The translations under genes and the position numbers were made by a program. From JAZREA01 sp045660545 (lineage in GTDB: Bacteria; Bacillota; Clostridia; Monoglobales; Firm-18), in contig JAZREA010000026.1 of assembly GCA_045660545.1 (NCBI GenBank), forward strand, positions 1 to 64,000: a DNA stretch of 64,000 bases, written 5' to 3'. The notes under the pieces are model-generated. The model was not told the origin of the DNA. It saw nothing but the letters and a program-made list of their open reading frames with translations, and made no database searches. Positions 1 through 8,446 of the stretch are shown here, one piece after another. How positions within the stretch are numbered: the first letter of the stretch is position 1; each line of letters opens with the position of its first letter.

Positions 1-354
1 GTTCCTCATTCCAGACATACAACCATCCTGCGAGAGGACGTTTTAAAGCACAAGGAGCTTAAAATCCTTTCTTCATCCGAGGAGGCGGGGGTTTACGTCA
101 TATCTACCGATAAGGGCCGACAGATTTTCGTAACGGGCCATTCGGAGTACGATGCAGACACGCTTAAAAACGAGTACCTGCGCGACAAAAACGCTAACCT
201 TCCGATAGAGTTGCCGAAGAATTATTTCCCAAATGATGACGATTCCAAGGACCCTGTCGTTTCGTGGAGAAGCAGCGCAAACCTTTTATACTCAAACTGG
301 CTGAACTATTTCGTATATCAGGTAACACCTTACGATATTAATGAAATTAAATAA
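1..354 (+). CDS. metA: Homoserine O-acyltransferase, C-terminal part (MetA), truncated by window start
   Basis: The frame is open from base 1 and stops with TAA at 352-354, so only the last ~117 residues are present. They contain VPHSRHTT near the start and end in SNWLNYFVYQVTPYDI, a tail typical of MetA-family homoserine O-succinyl/acetyltransferases. MetA acylates homoserine in the cytoplasm as the first committed step of methionine synthesis. Acyl-donor specificity cannot be judged because the active-site region is outside the window. A strong hairpin terminator follows 13 bases after the stop. No other gene of the pathway is adjacent. Confidence 0.9.
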   Translation, partial: VPHSRHTTILREDVLKHKELKILSSSEEAGVYVISTDKGRQIFVTGHSEYDADTLKNEYLRDKNANLPIELPKNYFPNDDDSKDPVVSWRSSANLLYSNWLNYFVYQVTPYDINEIK

Positions 355-367
355 CTTATGTTAATTA

Positions 368-415
368 AAGAGGCTGTAGCAAAGTGTGATATCATTTTGT
401 TACAGCCTCTTTTTT
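368..415 (+). terminator. Rho-independent terminator of metA
   Basis: The arms AAAGAGGCTGTA (368-379) and TACAGCCTCTTT (401-412) pair perfectly around a 21-nt loop and run into a T tract. It lies just after the metA stop. Confidence 0.85.
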
Positions 416-440
416 TGGTGCAGACGAAAAATAGCGCAGA

Positions 441-530
441 TTGGACAAACTGAGCGAAAGCAAGCTTTTTGCCTTGCTTTCGGAGACCCGAAGGCGTACG
501 AGGGTACGTCGAGAGGCGAAGTTTGTTCAA
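441..530. other. Structured intergenic element (three-way-junction-like)
   Basis: The 402-base gap 355-756 has no convincing gene. After the metA terminator it holds a nested inverted repeat. Outer arms TTGGACAAACT (441-451) and AGTTTGTTCAA (520-530) enclose CGAAAGCAAG/CTTGCTTTCG (454-463, 472-481) and CGTAC/GTACG (495-508). A second hairpin, AGAAATTCG/CGAATTTCT, lies at 552-578. Short open frames here overlap on both strands and look like shadows. It could be a mobile palindromic repeat or a small RNA; I cannot tell which. Confidence 0.4.
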
Positions 531-683
531 AACACAATGCAATTAAAAAGAAGAAATTCGTTATTCTGGCGAATTTCTCCCTTAAAAGCAATATCATTTC
601 ATCTGTTGATGCTAAGCAAAGAGCCTTTAACAAACATTTTGCGCATTGTGTGTTATGCACATTTTTCTACAGCCCCATTTTTA

Positions 684-713
684 TTGACAATTAATGCTTT
701 ATTATGGTAAAAT
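684..713 (+). promoter_or_regulatory. SigA-type promoter of acnA-icd
   Basis: TTGACA at 684-689 and TAAAAT at 708-713 are 18 bases apart, 43 bases before the acnA start. Confidence 0.7.
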
Positions 714-756
714 ATTTAGGATGTGTAAATCGTAAGGAAAGGCAAGGGATATTAAT

Positions 757-2691
757 ATGGGACTAACACTTACTGAGAAAATTTTAAAGGCTCACGTCGT
801 AGACGGCGAGTTTGTAAAAGGCAAAGAGATAGGTATTAAAATTGACCAGACTCTCACACAGGACGCCACAGGTACTATGGCATACCTCGAGTTTGAGGCT
901 ATGGGTGTACCAAGAGTTAAGACAGAGCGTTCTGTGGCTTATATAGACCACAACACACTTCAAAACGGCTTTATGAATATGGACGACCACCGCTACATCG
1001 GCTCTGTTGCTAAAAAGCACGGTATCTATTTCAGCCGTCCCGGTAACGGAATCTGCCATCAGGTTCACTTAGAGCGCTTTGGCGCACCGGGCAAGACTCT
1101 AATCGGTTCTGACAGCCACACACCGACAGGCGGCGGCCTTGGTATGATAGCTATCGGCGCGGGCGGTCTTGACGTTGCGGTTGCGATGGGCGGAGGAGCG
1201 TACTACATTACATATCCTCAGATTGTCAAGGTTAATTTAACAGGCAAGCTCAGCTCCTGGTGTGCTGCAAAGGATGTAATTTTAGAGGTTCTTAAAAGGC
1301 TTTCTGTAAAGGGCGGCGTAGGCAAGGTTATCGAATATTGCGGAGAGGGCGTTAAGACACTTTCCGTTCCCGAACGTGCGACTATTACAAACATGGGCGC
1401 AGAGCTTGGCGCTACTACTTCAATCTTCCCGTCCGACGAGGTTACAAGGGCGTTTTTAAAGGCGCAAAAGAGGGAAGAGGTTTATGTAGAACTTTCTGCT
1501 GATGCAGACGCAGTATACGACGAGGTTATGGACATTGACCTTTCTAAAATAGAGCCTATGGCTGCGTGTCCACATTCACCTGATAACGTAAAGAGCGTTA
1601 ATGAAATAGGCAAGATGAAGATAGACCAGGTTTGTATCGGTTCTTGTACAAACAGTTCGCTTTTGGATATGCTTAAAGTTGCGCATATCTTAAAGGGCAA
1701 GACTGTGCACCCCGACGTTTCGCTTTCGATTGCACCGGGGTCTAAACAGGTGCTTAATATGCTTGCGCAAAACGGTGCGTTGTCAATTTTGATTGATGCG
1801 GGCGCAAGAATTTTGGAAAGTGCGTGCGGCCCGTGTATCGGTATGGGCCAGTCTCCTAATTCCGGCGGTATTTCCCTTCGTACTTTTAACAGAAACTTCG
1901 AGGGACGCTCGGGTACCAAGGACGGCCAGATTTACCTTGTTTCTCCGGAAGTTGCTGCTATCTCTGCGGTTACAGGTGTGCTTACCGACCCGCGTGAACT
2001 TGGAGAAATGGCAGAATTTAAGCTTCCTGACGAGTTTATAATCAACGACAATATGATAGTAGAGCCTGCGAAGGAAGAGGATATGGACAAGGTCGAGATT
2101 TTACGCGGCCCGAACATCAAACCATTCCCCGAAACACAGCCGCTTGAAAATAAAATCGAGGTTAAATGCTCGTTAAAGGTTGGGGACAACATCACAACCG
2201 ACCACATTATGCCTGCGGGCGCCAAGATTTTACCGCTTCGTTCCAATATACCTGAAATTTCAAAATATTGTTTTTCCGTATGCGACGAGTCGTTCCCGCA
2301 AAGAGCTAAGGAGCTTGGTAAAAGTATCATAGTCGGTGGCTCCAACTACGGACAGGGCTCTTCAAGAGAGCACGCGGCTTTGGCTCCGCTTTATTTAGGG
2401 GTTAAGGCTGTAATTACAAAGTCGTTTGCAAGAATCCATCGTTCTAACCTTATAAATGCGGGTATAGTTCCGTTTGTGTTTGCTAACGAGGCTGATTACG
2501 ACAAGATTTCGCAGGGCGACGAGCTTTCTATGGACAATGTAATTGACGCAATCAAAAAAGACGGCACTGCAAAGCTTAAAAACCTTACAACAGGAGAAGA
2601 GTTCACTGTTGTATGCGAACTTAGCGAAAGAGCTAAGGAAATTGTAATAGCAGGCGGACTTTTAAGCTATACCAGAGAAAAATTAAAATAA
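757..2691 (+). CDS. acnA: Aconitate hydratase, single-chain 644-residue type
   Basis: Aconitase isomerises citrate and isocitrate through cis-aconitate in the cytosol. At 644 residues it is shorter than the ~890-residue AcnA and matches the compact form known in Clostridia. The three [4Fe-4S] ligands are visible: Cys297 in GSCTNS, and Cys357 and Cys360 in ACGPCIG. The C-terminal swivel domain has GSNYGQGSSREHAA. ATG 757 follows a purine-rich AAGG site. icd starts 17 bases downstream, so the two form an operon converting citrate to 2-oxoglutarate. No citrate synthase gene is in the window. Frame and motifs are intact. Confidence 0.95.
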   Translation: MGLTLTEKILKAHVVDGEFVKGKEIGIKIDQTLTQDATGTMAYLEFEAMGVPRVKTERSVAYIDHNTLQNGFMNMDDHRYIGSVAKKHGIYFSRPGNGICHQVHLERFGAPGKTLIGSDSHTPTGGGLGMIAIGAGGLDVAVAMGGGAYYITYPQIVKVNLTGKLSSWCAAKDVILEVLKRLSVKGGVGKVIEYCGEGVKTLSVPERATITNMGAELGATTSIFPSDEVTRAFLKAQKREEVYVELSADADAVYDEVMDIDLSKIEPMAACPHSPDNVKSVNEIGKMKIDQVCIGSCTNSSLLDMLKVAHILKGKTVHPDVSLSIAPGSKQVLNMLAQNGALSILIDAGARILESACGPCIGMGQSPNSGGISLRTFNRNFEGRSGTKDGQIYLVSPEVAAISAVTGVLTDPRELGEMAEFKLPDEFIINDNMIVEPAKEEDMDKVEILRGPNIKPFPETQPLENKIEVKCSLKVGDNITTDHIMPAGAKILPLRSNIPEISKYCFSVCDESFPQRAKELGKSIIVGGSNYGQGSSREHAALAPLYLGVKAVITKSFARIHRSNLINAGIVPFVFANEADYDKISQGDELSMDNVIDAIKKDGTAKLKNLTTGEEFTVVCELSERAKEIVIAGGLLSYTREKLK

Positions 2692-2708
2692 TTCAAGGAG
2701 AAATATCT

Positions 2709-3917
2709 ATGCAGAAAATACCTATGACCACTCCTCTCGTTGAGATCGACGGCGACGAGATGACCAGGATAATATGGAAGATGATTAAGGACATCTTAAT
2801 CACACCATATGTTGATTTAAAGACAGAGTACTACGACCTTGGCCTTGAAAACAGAAACGCAACCAACGACCAGGTTACGATAGATTCAGCCGAGGCTACA
2901 AAGAGGCTTGGTGTCGCTGTTAAATGCGCTACAATCACGCCAAACGCCGACAGAATGAAGGAGTATTCTCTAAAAGAGATGTGGAAGTCGCCTAACGGCA
3001 CAATTCGCGCTATTTTGGAAGGAACTGTTTTTAGAACACCTATAATCGTAAAGGGCATTACTCCGTATATCCCTACATGGACAAAGCCGATTACTATCGC
3101 AAGACACGCTTACGGCGATATTTATAAAGCCGTTGATATGCGAGTGGAAAAGGGAAGCAAGTGCGAACTGGTTTGCACAAAGGACGGCCAGGTTACTAAG
3201 GAGACAATTTTTGACTTTGCGGCTACTGACGGTATTATCTGCGGTATGCATAACAAGGACGATTCTATAAAGAACTTTGCGAGAAGCTGCTTTAATTTTG
3301 CACTCGACACAAAGCAGGACCTTTGGTTCTCGTCCAAGGACACTATTTCCAAAAAGTACGACCACAGGTTTAAGGACATCTTTGCCGAAATTTATGAGTC
3401 TGAATACAAATCCCGCTTCGAAGAAGCCGGCATAGAATATTTCTACACACTAATCGACGACGCAGTAGCGCGTGTAATCCGTTCAAACGGCGGCTATATC
3501 TGGGCGTGCAAAAACTACGACGGCGACGTTATGAGCGATATGGTGGCTACGGCGTACGGAAGCCTTGCTATGATGACATCTGTTTTGGTTTCTCCGACAG
3601 GTGTTTACGAATACGAGGCTGCACACGGCACAGTTCAGCGCCATTATTATAAGCACCTAAAAGGCGAAAAGACTTCTACAAACAGTGTTGCCACACTCTT
3701 TGCATGGACAGGCGCTCTTAAAAAGAGGGGCGAGCTTGATGGCAACGCGGCGCTTTGTGAATTCGCCGATAAGCTTGAAAAAGCGACTGTAGCGACAATA
3801 GAGGAAGGTGTTATGACAGGCGATATGTTCGCTATTTCCACTTTGGAAAACAAGAGGAAGGTAGACACCGAGGAGTTTTTGGTAGAGGTTGGAAAGAGAC
3901 TTCAAGCTTCATTGTAA
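2709..3917 (+). CDS. icd: NADP-dependent isocitrate dehydrogenase
   Basis: Oxidative decarboxylation of isocitrate to 2-oxoglutarate, the carbon skeleton for glutamate. The 402 residues open with TTPLVEIDGDEMTRIIW and carry the substrate-loop SPNGTIRAILEGTVFR. Both are marks of the eukaryote-like dimeric IDH subfamily rather than the E. coli type. The metal-binding region includes NYDGDVMSD, and the cofactor region has AAHGTVQRHY. An AAGGAG site precedes the ATG. It is co-transcribed with acnA and ends at a hairpin terminator 15 bases beyond the stop. Confidence 0.95.
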   Translation: MQKIPMTTPLVEIDGDEMTRIIWKMIKDILITPYVDLKTEYYDLGLENRNATNDQVTIDSAEATKRLGVAVKCATITPNADRMKEYSLKEMWKSPNGTIRAILEGTVFRTPIIVKGITPYIPTWTKPITIARHAYGDIYKAVDMRVEKGSKCELVCTKDGQVTKETIFDFAATDGIICGMHNKDDSIKNFARSCFNFALDTKQDLWFSSKDTISKKYDHRFKDIFAEIYESEYKSRFEEAGIEYFYTLIDDAVARVIRSNGGYIWACKNYDGDVMSDMVATAYGSLAMMTSVLVSPTGVYEYEAAHGTVQRHYYKHLKGEKTSTNSVATLFAWTGALKKRGELDGNAALCEFADKLEKATVATIEEGVMTGDMFAISTLENKRKVDTEEFLVEVGKRLQASL

Positions 3918-3932
3918 TAAGTTAATAAATTA

Positions 3933-3966
3933 AAAAAGACGATATGTCGTTTGACATATCGTCTTT
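3933..3966. terminator. Bidirectional hairpin terminator between icd and a membrane gene
   Basis: AAAAGACGATATGTC and GACATATCGTCTTTT pair around GTTT. A and T tracts lie on both sides, so it can end icd (plus) and the convergent gene at 3971 (minus). Confidence 0.85.
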
Positions 3967-3970
3967 TGCT

Positions 3971-4498
3971 TTATCTTCTTAACTTGTCTTTAAGCGGGTA
4001 TATAAACAGCGTAACCAATACTCCCGATAAAACTGCGGACCAAAACTGGTTGGCACCAAAGGTGTAATTTATCGGAGTGTTAATGTTTAAAAATCCTAAA
4101 AGGAACTTTCCGATTACTAAAAACTGCATCTCAAAACGCAAAAGGGAAGAAACTAAAATCGAAACACCCCACGTAAAGAATCTTTGCCATGGCGAACGGC
4201 TGGCGAAAATCTGAAAGGCGACTGTGTAAACAGTTATAAAAAGAATGTTGCTGATAGCTATTACAGCGGAAATCGCGACAGGCAAGCTTAATATCCCGGT
4301 AAACTTTAATATAAAAGGCACGATTACAACAATTGTAACAGCAGGCGCGGTAGGAAGAAGCATAACTGCCAATATAAATAAAATGCAACTGATAGTGTCG
4401 GACCAAAACTGACCTATGTACACGGACAAAGCCGACGAAAGTATTGATAAAATCAAGATGAGGAATGTGCAGAGGATTTCGCGTTTGGTATTTTTCAT
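3971..4498 (-). CDS. Small integral membrane protein, ECF-transporter S-component-like
   Basis: About 175 residues, almost entirely hydrophobic, with five or six predicted membrane helices and a basic C-terminal end (KDKLRR). Size and topology fit substrate-binding (S) subunits of ECF vitamin transporters, but I see no motif that names a substrate. ATG at 4498 is chosen because AAGAGG lies 8 bases upstream; a TTG six bases earlier lacks spacing. A strong promoter lies at 4555-4583. No ECF ATPase genes are nearby, so it would have to use shared modules. Function uncertain. Confidence 0.6.
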   Translation of the reverse strand: MKNTKREILCTFLILILSILSSALSVYIGQFWSDTISCILFILAVMLLPTAPAVTIVVIVPFILKFTGILSLPVAISAVIAISNILFITVYTVAFQIFASRSPWQRFFTWGVSILVSSLLRFEMQFLVIGKFLLGFLNINTPINYTFGANQFWSAVLSGVLVTLFIYPLKDKLRR

Positions 4499-4554
4499 AA
4501 CCAAAACCTCTTTCTTACATAAATTTATGGACTCCTCCTTGGGTTAGTGTTTAC

Positions 4555-4583
4555 ATTCTACAACAAAATATACAATATGTCAA
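4555..4583 (-). promoter_or_regulatory. SigA-type promoter for the 3971-4498 membrane gene
   Basis: On the minus strand TTGACA (4583-4578) and TAGAAT (4560-4555) are exactly 17 bases apart. The leader carries AAGGAGG followed by ATG-TAA, a start-stop pair, before the real site. Confidence 0.75.
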
Positions 4584-4602
4584 CAGCGGGCAAAAACCGA
4601 CG

Positions 4603-5487
4603 CTAAATAGTCTTTTTAGGAGTAATTTGTGAAATCACGATACCAATAAATACAAAAAGGCATCCTATGTACGCGCTTGGAGTCAATACCTCTTTTAATA
4701 TAACGGCACATCCAAGTGCACAAAACACCGATTCAAGCGAAAGAATAATCGCAGCCTCCGTCGGCTCGGAATTTTTCTGACCGATAATCTGCAAGGTGTA
4801 TGCAATCCCTGACGACATAATTCCCGCGAACAATATAGGTGTCGCTGCCGCAAGTATATTTTCGGCAGAGAAGCTTTCGAGTTCAAAGAAAGGTACTAAA
4901 ATCAGGTTTAACAAAGAACATGTAAGAAACTGAATAAGGGAGTACTTAATAGCGCTTACCTTGTCTATAAAGCTGTCTATCGCAAGAATGTGAAACGCCC
5001 AGAAAAAAGCGCCAATTAAAAGCAAAAGGTCGCCTAACTCAATAATAGGAGTACCAACTATACTTATAAGATATAGTCCTCCAACGGCAAGTATAGCCCC
5101 AACCCAGGTGTTAAGATGTGCCTTTTTACCTATAAATATTCCAAATATCGGGACTAAAACTGTGTATATCCCGGTTATAAAGCCTGCCTTGCTGGCCTGA
5201 GTGTTGATGTTTATGCCAATCTGTTGAAGCGTTGAGGCGATAAACAGTATTACCCCGGTAATAACCCCGTATTTTAGAGTGCTTTTAAGCTTTTTGGTGT
5301 CTTTTAAGTCGTGTCGTTCAAATATAAACGTAACGGGAACTAATGAAAGCGCCCCAAGCATAAAGCGAATCCCGTTAAATGTAAATGAACCTATGTATGA
5401 CGAAGCGTCTTTTTGAGCAACAAACGCCAACCCCCAAATAAGCGCAGTTAAAATCAGCATCATGTTTGAAACAAAACGTTTTTTCAT
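4603..5487 (-). CDS. DMT-superfamily (EamA) transporter
   Basis: A 294-residue protein with about ten hydrophobic segments arranged as two EamA repeats. The N-terminus ALIWGLAFVAQK and the second-repeat signature EPTEAAIILSLESVFCALGCAVILKE are typical of drug/metabolite transporters of the RhaT/YdcZ-like branch. Such proteins export amino acids or other small metabolites; the substrate cannot be inferred. The ATG has AAGGAG about 10 bases upstream and its own promoter at 5518-5546. It appears monocistronic. Confidence 0.85.
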   Translation of the reverse strand: MKKRFVSNMMLILTALIWGLAFVAQKDASSYIGSFTFNGIRFMLGALSLVPVTFIFERHDLKDTKKLKSTLKYGVITGVILFIASTLQQIGININTQASKAGFITGIYTVLVPIFGIFIGKKAHLNTWVGAILAVGGLYLISIVGTPIIELGDLLLLIGAFFWAFHILAIDSFIDKVSAIKYSLIQFLTCSLLNLILVPFFELESFSAENILAAATPILFAGIMSSGIAYTLQIIGQKNSEPTEAAIILSLESVFCALGCAVILKEVLTPSAYIGCLFVFIGIVISQITPKKTI

Positions 5488-5517
5488 AAAAATAACTCCT
5501 TAGTAAACTTAATTTAC

Positions 5518-5546
5518 ATTGTACCATTTTTGACAAAATAATGCAA
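5518..5546 (-). promoter_or_regulatory. Promoter of the EamA transporter gene
   Basis: Minus-strand TTGCAT (5546-5541), 17-base spacer, TACAAT (5523-5518), about 30 bases before the start codon. Confidence 0.6.
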
Positions 5547-5570
5547 TAGCCACGACTTTCTAATAACATA

Positions 5571-5600
5571 AAAAAGGCGGTGATTATTCACCGTCTTTTT
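5571..5600 (-). terminator. Terminator at the end of the eut operon
   Basis: The hairpin AAAAAGGCGGTGA / TCACCGTCTTTTT begins right at the eutQ stop codon. It ends the 11-kb minus-strand eut operon. Confidence 0.85.
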
Positions 5601-6022
5601 TAAATTTCCGCCCAGTTAGCGGGGTAGGTAAAGTACAAAAACCTCGCAAACCCGTCTACCGAAAACTGTATTTTAGAGTCCTTGGGAATTAAAACAACTT
5701 CGCCTGCTTTTGCGGTAGTTTTAACACCGTTTGAAATAATGTTCAGCTCTCCTGATATGACGTAGTCTATTTCGTCGTATTTAAGGTGCCAGTCGAATGT
5801 GGAGTTAGTCATTTCCATAATTCCGCACCCAAGCCTTGGGCTTTCGGATAGTGTAAACAAATCGTGAGTGTACACCCTGTCGCCCGGATTTTTAGTGTCC
5901 AGCCTGTCTGCCTCGCTGACTGCGATATTTGGAACAGGTACGGATATAATGCCGCCCGACCCAAGCCTTTGGCATATTATATCTCGTATGAGCTTTTCAA
6001 GCTCTTTTTTTTCAATGTTCAT
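5600..6022 (-). CDS. eutQ: EutQ-type cupin, ethanolamine utilisation (acetate kinase activity)
   Basis: A 140-residue protein with a C-terminal cupin barrel; visible pieces are STFDWHLKYDEIDYVISGEL and AGEVVLIPKDSKIQFS. EutQ of enterobacteria has acetate kinase activity and assists microcompartment assembly. The start at 6022 is preferred over an in-frame upstream ATG because AAGGAG sits 7 bases before it. The first ~15 residues (NIEKKELEKLIRDIICQRL) form an amphipathic helix resembling a cargo-targeting peptide. It overlaps the end of eutH by 11 bases and is the last gene before the operon terminator. Confidence 0.85.
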   Translation of the reverse strand: MNIEKKELEKLIRDIICQRLGSGGIISVPVPNIAVSEADRLDTKNPGDRVYTHDLFTLSESPRLGCGIMEMTNSTFDWHLKYDEIDYVISGELNIISNGVKTTAKAGEVVLIPKDSKIQFSVDGFARFLYFTYPANWAEI

Positions 6023-7112
6023 TTTTTGTCTCCTTGTGTAGGATTTTCTTTGCGATAAACATTGCAAGTAAAGCACCGCTTATGCCCGATATAAGCTTAC
6101 TTACAATCATCGGCACAATCATTTGTGAGTCGTACCCTGCTGTAAAGCCCAAATGGTCGCCAAAGACGAATGCGGCCGAAACCGCAAAGGCAACGTTTAT
6201 AATCTTGCCTCTGTTATCCATATCCTTCAACATCTGAAACATCGGGATACTGTTTGCGAGGCTTGCGATTAACCCTGCCGCCGCAACGTCGTTCATTCCC
6301 ATAAGGTGCCCAAGCTTCATAAGAGGCTTGTTAAAGACCTTTGTAATCACCTTTACAAGCGGAAAGGCGCCGGCGAGCACGATTGATATGTCAGCTACTA
6401 TCTCAAAGCCGTCGGAGATTGGGTTCATACCCTTTATTATCTCAATTCCTGTAAGGGCGTTTACAATCCCTGCTATAAGGCCGACGGTTATAACAGCAAC
6501 AATAAACTTGCCAAACCAGGTAAAGCCTGTTATCATAGCCCTTTCAAATTTCCAAAGACCAAGTGAGATTACAACAGCAATAATAATTATCGGGATTAAG
6601 TTTCTTATAACCATCATAACAGGAAATCCTGCGATAACCCCTCCAACAAAAGAACCAATAGGTATTGTTATAACACCTGCAAGCACACCTGTTGCCAGGT
6701 ACTTTCTGTCTGATTCTTTAATGATACCAAGAGCGACGGGTATCGTAAAGACGATGGTCGCACCAAGCATAGCGCCGATTATCAGTCCGCCGAACTTACC
6801 TGCTTCGGCGCTTGACGCAAGCTCTGCCGCCAAAGGCGCGCCGCCCATGTCGTTTGCGAGTATAGTTCCCGCAAACATAGCGGGGTCAGCACCTAAGAAG
6901 TTGTAAACCGGAACTACAACAGGCCGAAGAAGATTAGCAATAACAGGCGAAAGGGCGATTATGCCGACCATAGAAATAGCCAAAGACCCAATCGCAAGTA
7001 TACCCTCCTCAAACTGCTCACCAAGCCCGAACTTGTTCCCGATTATTCTGTCGATTGCGCCCAACACGGCGAAAACCACCATAATATAAATTATAATACG
7101 GTCTATACTCAT
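6012..7112 (-). CDS. eutH: Ethanolamine transporter EutH
   Basis: A 366-residue polytopic membrane protein with about ten helices. Conserved EutH stretches include LGLGEQFEEGILAIGSLA-like and ANDMGGAPLAAELA segments near the N-terminus. EutH brings ethanolamine into the cell, mainly when little diffuses in as the uncharged form. Its ATG overlaps the eutN stop (ATGA), so the genes are translationally coupled. It supplies substrate for the EutBC lyase encoded upstream in the same operon. Confidence 0.93.
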   Translation of the reverse strand: MSIDRIIIYIMVVFAVLGAIDRIIGNKFGLGEQFEEGILAIGSLAISMVGIIALSPVIANLLRPVVVPVYNFLGADPAMFAGTILANDMGGAPLAAELASSAEAGKFGGLIIGAMLGATIVFTIPVALGIIKESDRKYLATGVLAGVITIPIGSFVGGVIAGFPVMMVIRNLIPIIIIAVVISLGLWKFERAMITGFTWFGKFIVAVITVGLIAGIVNALTGIEIIKGMNPISDGFEIVADISIVLAGAFPLVKVITKVFNKPLMKLGHLMGMNDVAAAGLIASLANSIPMFQMLKDMDNRGKIINVAFAVSAAFVFGDHLGFTAGYDSQMIVPMIVSKLISGISGALLAMFIAKKILHKETKNEH

Positions 7113-7369
7113 ATAAGTTCATCCTCGTTAAAGTTATTTGTTTCAAGTGAGTCTACGATTCCGACAATCGCAGCGTCACTTGTGGAATTGGAAACCATTC
7201 TGGCGGTGCTTCCTGTACATATTAAGACCAGGTCGCCACATCCTGCGCCGATTTGGTCTGTTGCGACTATTGTTTGTTCGTTTGTTTTTATAACCATAAG
7301 CTTTTTTCCTGATAATGCCTCGTGCTTTTTTGTTGCCCAGACGTTCCCTACAACTCTGCCTATCAGCAT
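7109..7369 (-). CDS. eutN: EutN/CcmL microcompartment vertex protein
   Basis: An 86-residue protein starting MLIGRVVGNVWATKKHEAL, the signature of the EutN/CcmL/PduN family. These proteins form pentamers that cap the twelve vertices of a microcompartment shell. It also shows VATDQIGAGCGDLVLICTGS, the conserved central strand region. It overlaps the preceding gene and eutH by a few bases. Exactly one vertex-protein gene is seen in the operon. Confidence 0.95.
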   Translation of the reverse strand: MLIGRVVGNVWATKKHEALSGKKLMVIKTNEQTIVATDQIGAGCGDLVLICTGSTARMVSNSTSDAAIVGIVDSLETNNFNEDELI

Positions 7370-7830
7370 ATTTGTTCAGTCCTTATTATACGGATGTTTT
7401 TTTCTCTTGCGATGTCGTGCGCAAGAGGTGTTATAATTGTGCCTTTGTCAATGGTTATTGTATCTTCTAAATGATTTTCAATATCTTTTGCGGTTAAAAT
7501 ACATGTTTTTTTCGTATTATTAGTATTGGTTTTTACACTGTCGACAAACAAAACGCCAAGCTCTCTTAACATTTTTGCATAGCCTTCGTACAGCTTGTAC
7601 AGACCTTTGTTGTTTGTCTTTTTATATTCCAAAGCGTCGTTTAAAATAACCACCGGCTTGTTCTTAATAAGCGCATCAGTAAGGTCTGTTTTTAATCCAA
7701 GTGCTGATTTTGTGAGCATTTCGTTGTCCAAAAAGCTGATAATCAAAATGTCGTATTCTTCATAAATCGGAGACAGTGTAAAGCTGTCGCCTATACAGTG
7801 GGTACCGCCAATGACCGCTGCCCTCTTCAT
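7363..7830 (-). CDS. Conserved eut-operon protein of unknown function (flavoprotein-like fold suspected)
   Basis: A 155-residue protein found in eut operons of Firmicutes; I believe it belongs to the family annotated only as 'ethanolamine utilization protein' (TIGR02536), but this is from memory. The N-terminal half resembles the flavoprotein/decarboxylase fold, with LIISFLDNEMLTKSALGL and KNKPVVILNDALEY. The C-terminus DKGTIITPLAHDIAREKNIR recalls tails seen in other microcompartment-locus proteins. Its start overlaps the pduL stop and its end overlaps eutN, so it is tightly coupled. No catalytic residue can be named. Confidence 0.7.
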   Translation of the reverse strand: MKRAAVIGGTHCIGDSFTLSPIYEEYDILIISFLDNEMLTKSALGLKTDLTDALIKNKPVVILNDALEYKKTNNKGLYKLYEGYAKMLRELGVLFVDSVKTNTNNTKKTCILTAKDIENHLEDTITIDKGTIITPLAHDIAREKNIRIIRTEQIC

Positions 7831-8393
7831 TGTATTATAAGACCACGACAGTCGGCACTAAACCCGCAGGCGTTAGCTTCGTCGTAGTCTATGTGCAGCG
7901 AGGTAGAGAATTTCTCGCTCACTCTTACGGGTATGTCCTCGAATATTACCGGTCTTTTTGCAAAGACCTTGATTTTTACTGTGTCGTTGTCTTTGGTGTT
8001 AAAGCGCCTTGCGTCCTTGGGTGTCATGTGTATATGTCGCTTTGCCACTATAACTCCCTCTTTTACATCGATTGATGCAAGGGAGGAAGACAGCGTACAC
8101 CCCGGGGTATCTTTCGTGTCGCCGCTAAGCCTTATCGGTGCGTCAATTCCTAAGACTCTTGCGTCAGTCATAGAGACTTCTATTTGAGTTTTGCTTCTAC
8201 AAGGGCCTAAGATTGCGACGTTTCTGATAACACCCTTGGGACCGGTAATTGTAACTCGCTCTTCGTAGGCATATTGCCCGGGTTGCGACAATTCTTTTTT
8301 TACTGTAAAGGTATATCCCTTGCCAAACAAAATATCTGCATCCTGTCGGCTCAGATGCACATGCCGCCCCGACGCTTCAACAAGGACAGACAT
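7827..8393 (-). CDS. pduL: PduL-type phosphate acyltransferase (phosphotransacetylase)
   Basis: PduL converts acetyl-CoA to acetyl-phosphate inside the microcompartment and recycles CoA. The protein shows both zinc-binding halves, EASGRHVHLS and AKRHIHMTPKDARRF, plus ISTSLHIDYDEAN-like C-terminal histidine. It replaces the EutD-type enzyme of enterobacteria. The only ATG in frame is at 8393, with AAAGG five bases upstream. The frame is open beyond it to 8447. The extra codons NEEIINSIVNEIKAK line up with the known PduL N-terminal targeting peptide and could start at ATA 8441, nine bases after AAAAAGGA. The long form may therefore be the true cargo form. Confidence 0.9.
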   Translation of the reverse strand: MSVLVEASGRHVHLSRQDADILFGKGYTFTVKKELSQPGQYAYEERVTITGPKGVIRNVAILGPCRSKTQIEVSMTDARVLGIDAPIRLSGDTKDTPGCTLSSSLASIDVKEGVIVAKRHIHMTPKDARRFNTKDNDTVKIKVFAKRPVIFEDIPVRVSEKFSTSLHIDYDEANACGFSADCRGLIIQ

Positions 8394-8446
8394 TTTAGCC
8401 TTTATTTCGTTTACTATTGAATTTATAATTTCTTCATTTATGACAA

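Noticed and set aside
386..710. Open frames on both strands upstream of acnA
   Set aside because: They overlap each other and the hairpin element; composition and ribosome sites do not support them.
6328..6906. A 192-codon plus-strand frame
   Set aside because: It is a mirror frame of eutH, rich in Ile/Thr/Pro as expected from the reverse of a membrane protein.
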